In this document: positions 61,601 to 64,000 of the stretch, piece by piece
How the letters are laid out: each line of letters starts with the position of its first letter
Numbering within the stretch: the first letter of the stretch is position 1
Assembly: GCA_035236585.1 (NCBI GenBank)
Contig: CP141137.1
Location: 45,096,057-45,160,056, forward strand
Origin: Warburgia ugandensis
Taxonomy: Eukaryota > Streptophyta > Magnoliopsida > Canellales > Canellaceae
Direction of reading: 5' to 3'
Length of the DNA stretch: 64,000 nucleotides
Translations under genes and position numbers: made by a program
The notes under the pieces: generated by a model
Databases searched by the model: none
What the model saw: the letters and a program-made list of their open reading frames with translations, nothing else
What the model was told of the DNA's origin: nothing

Positions 61601-62700
61601 AGCCTCTTATCAGTGTTTTTTGAAATTTCATAAAGTTATCTCTTCATTTGATTTCATAAGGAACATTATGGACGAATGTATATGTCACAAGGTTAGTGGG
61701 AGGAAAATTACTTTTCTAGTCCTATATGTGGATGATATTTTGCGTGTTACAAATGATATAGGATTGTTGTATGAGGTGAAATAATTTTCCTCTCAACATT
61801 TTGATATGAATGATATGAGTGAGACATCTTATGTCATTCATTAAGATTATTAAAGATAGCTCTCAGGATATCTTGGACTTATCTCAGGAAGCCTATATCA
61901 ACAAAGTTCTTGAGAGATCAATTTTAGATGAAAGATTGTTCACCCAATGTAGCACCTATTATAAATGGTGGCATATTCAATTTGAATCAACTTTCCAAAA
62001 ATGACTTTAAAAGGAAATAGATTAAAAATATTCCTTATGCTTTAACTGTTGGAAGCCTAATGTATGCTTAGGTCTATACTAGACTAGATATTGTATTTGC
62101 CATTGGAATGTTGAGAAGATATCAAAATAACCTAGGCTTGGACCATTGGAGAGCTACAAAAAAGGTCATGTGTTTCCTTCAAGGGACTAAATATTTCATG
62201 CTTACGTATAGATGGACCAAGGATTGAGAGGTTATTGGGTATTCAGATACAGAGTGTGCTAGTTGTGTTGATTCTCTTAAGTCAACATCTCCATATATCT
62301 TCTTATTTGCTAGAGGAGCTATATCTTGGAGAAGTGCAAAACAATCTTTGATTACTGTTATGGAAGCTGAGTTTGTTCCTTGCTTTAAGGAGACAAAACA
62401 GGGTATTTGGTTGAAAATTTTTATATCTGAGCTTCTAGTTGTTGATTCTATCTTTGGGCCACTAAAGTTATATTGTGACAATTTAAATGATGTGTTCTTT
62501 GTTAAGAATAATAAGAGTGGAAGTCAAAGTAAGATATTGACATTAAGTACTTAATAGTTGGAGAGCATATTAAAAGGAATGAAGTACTCATTGAACACAT
62601 TTAGATTGAGCTAATGATTGTAGATCCTTTAACGAAAGGCATGCCACCAAATTTTTTTAAGGATCATGTAATACGATGGGACTTTGTTCTAATTTGTCAT
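58640..62700 (+). mobile_element. Ty1/copia fossil, plus strand, heavily decayed
   Basis: Parts in order on the plus strand: gag (about 58680-59210) with WKGKILFHLGCMDLDYAL, a CCHC zinc knuckle (about 59390-59440, HMRKDCPKRK), integrase (about 60300-60540), reverse transcriptase (about 61200-61760, with VLYVDDIL), and RNase H (about 62070-62660) ending near a VDPLTKGMPP motif. No LTR pair could be matched by eye, so the ends are approximate. It is very old, broken in well over fifteen places. Confidence 0.8.
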
Positions 62701-63314
62701 TTTCTATTCTAATTATGACACTATATTTATAACACATATTAATAGTAAAACTCTAAATTCTTGAACTTGTCTCCTTTTTTGTTTGTATACATTTATGGTT
62801 GGAATGATAAATATTTGTGTTTGGACCCAGAAAAAACATTTAAGGATTATTCACAAAAATAAAAAACACCATATGAAAGTCTTTTCAAAGAAGAAAATAA
62901 CATTGTGATACATGGAAGGTATTGCTTATTTGTAAAGAAGTTATCATCATGATTCATGAGACCTAGCATCTTGACTAGGCTAGAAAAGATTTAAATTCCT
63001 GTTGCAAGTGGTTCAAGATGTCTTGACATGTACAATGGCTTTGCATAGTAATATTTAAGTGAAGTTGCAAATGGATTTCTAAGAATTGTTGGATTTAGAT
63101 TTAGAGTCTACCCTTGATAAATGATCTACTACTAATTTAGTTACAAGGAAGAGTAAAAAAACTAAAAGTTAGTGATCAAATCAAGTGCAAGATGGTCCAA
63201 AGGTTAGGCTCATAAAAGTGAACTCGCCAATTAATATGCTGAAAAATTTTCAATTTATTGGAAGAAGGGAGCACATAAAGTAATTGTAATGTTGATGGGG
63301 TTAAGGATGCATGT
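62701..63314. other. Flank between copia fossil and the next LTR
   Basis: AT-rich, with no coding frame. It may include the 3' untranslated part or LTR of the copia fossil. Confidence 0.4.
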
Positions 63315-64000
63315 TGTAACTACTCGAATTTTTAAGTCCTATTTTTTTTTTTTTAAATTGGATTGAACATGAAAATGAATGTTTTATAAATTTTGAATCT
63401 TAGAAGTGAGATTTTATAGAAATCAAATTTGGTGGAAATACTGTCATAATTAGATTCTCCTAAAAAATGAAATCCAACAACACTAAGAACACTAAAAACG
63501 GAGTTTGAATGAAGTTACAATAAGTATAAGGGTATTTTGGTGATTTCATAAAAGTATGATAATATGTTTCAAAAAAATGGAAAGTGTCAAAATTATAGGG
63601 GGTCATTTTTTATAATAACATCCCCCACTCTGACTCCTTCGCAGGGGAAGAAGGTTGGTGATTGCGCTGCCCTTAAAGAAAGTGGATCACTGGCAATAAA
63701 TACCTCCACCTCCACCTCCACCTCCACCTCATCCTCCATCACAGTCTCCTTTCTCCTCCCTGGACATCATCTCCCTTCCCTCTCCCTTTTCCCCTACTCC
63801 CTCTGGCTACGCTTTTTCTCCATCATTTTTGGCTACTAGGGTTCTGTTAGGCATAGGCAGATTTGCACCCACAAAAAAAACTACCAAATCCACTTCATCC
63901 GGTTGTTAGGTAAAGTTCCTCCCCTATCTCTCCCTTCCCCTCCTTTTTTGTGGCATATTCCCCTTAGATCCAGGCTAGATTTGCTCTCACCGGCTAGCGA
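63315..64000 (+). repeat. Start of a long gypsy (Tekay-like) LTR, running off the window
   Basis: Begins TGTAACTACTCGAATTTTTA. A block at about 63465-63540 (ATGAAATCCAACAACACTAA, then AAAACGGAGTTTGAATGAAG) matches the same place in the 43398 LTR and, inverted, in the 6325-9068 LTR. A (CCACCT)n stretch lies at about 63703-63731. The rest of the element is outside the window. Confidence 0.6.

Overview
The window is nuclear DNA of a flowering plant. It is AT-rich, holds one intron-rich nuclear gene for a chloroplast protein, and is otherwise packed with plant-type transposable elements: CACTA, hAT, Ty1/copia, Ty3/gypsy, LINE and Au-type SINE. Nothing seen fixes the species.

The only host gene I can support is on the minus strand, from 31149 (ATG) to 12957 (stop). 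It encodes an EXECUTER (EX1/EX2-type) protein, the plastid factor of singlet-oxygen retrograde signalling. I resolved 11 coding exons. Every junction is GT-AG, phases agree throughout, and the product is 631 residues with no internal stop. Its introns hold an old Ty3/gypsy element (intron 1), a LINE 3' end, an Au SINE and a copia 3' remnant (intron 3), and a second Au SINE (intron 9).

Left of the gene (1-11090): a decayed CACTA transposon on the plus strand (TNP2-like 225-1860, TnpA-like about 4140-5925). Between the two coding remnants lie an array of short hairpins (2085-2420), an array of roughly 200-bp tandem repeats and a long TG microsatellite. A minus-strand Ty3/gypsy fossil with a 2.7-kb LTR abuts the CACTA at 6325.

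Right of the gene (31500-64000): intergenic sequence, then a nested block in which a minus-strand Ty1/copia element (34998-40984, TSD GATTT) sits inside an older LTR. Its left LTR was later invaded by a 621-bp hAT-like MITE carrying a second hairpin array with the same consensus as the one near position 2085. From 43398 to 55073 is an LTR-internal-LTR-internal tandem of a long-LTR element with no visible coding sequence. It is followed by a 460-bp CT/GA array, a decayed plus-strand copia element (about 58640-62700), and the start of another long LTR running off the window.

The observations most worth a second look are the shared hairpin consensus in two unrelated elements, the tandem LTR element whose internal copies look younger than its LTRs, and the intact EXECUTER gene with its element-filled introns. 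I found no convincing evidence of a new gene system. All identity estimates are by eye on short samples.
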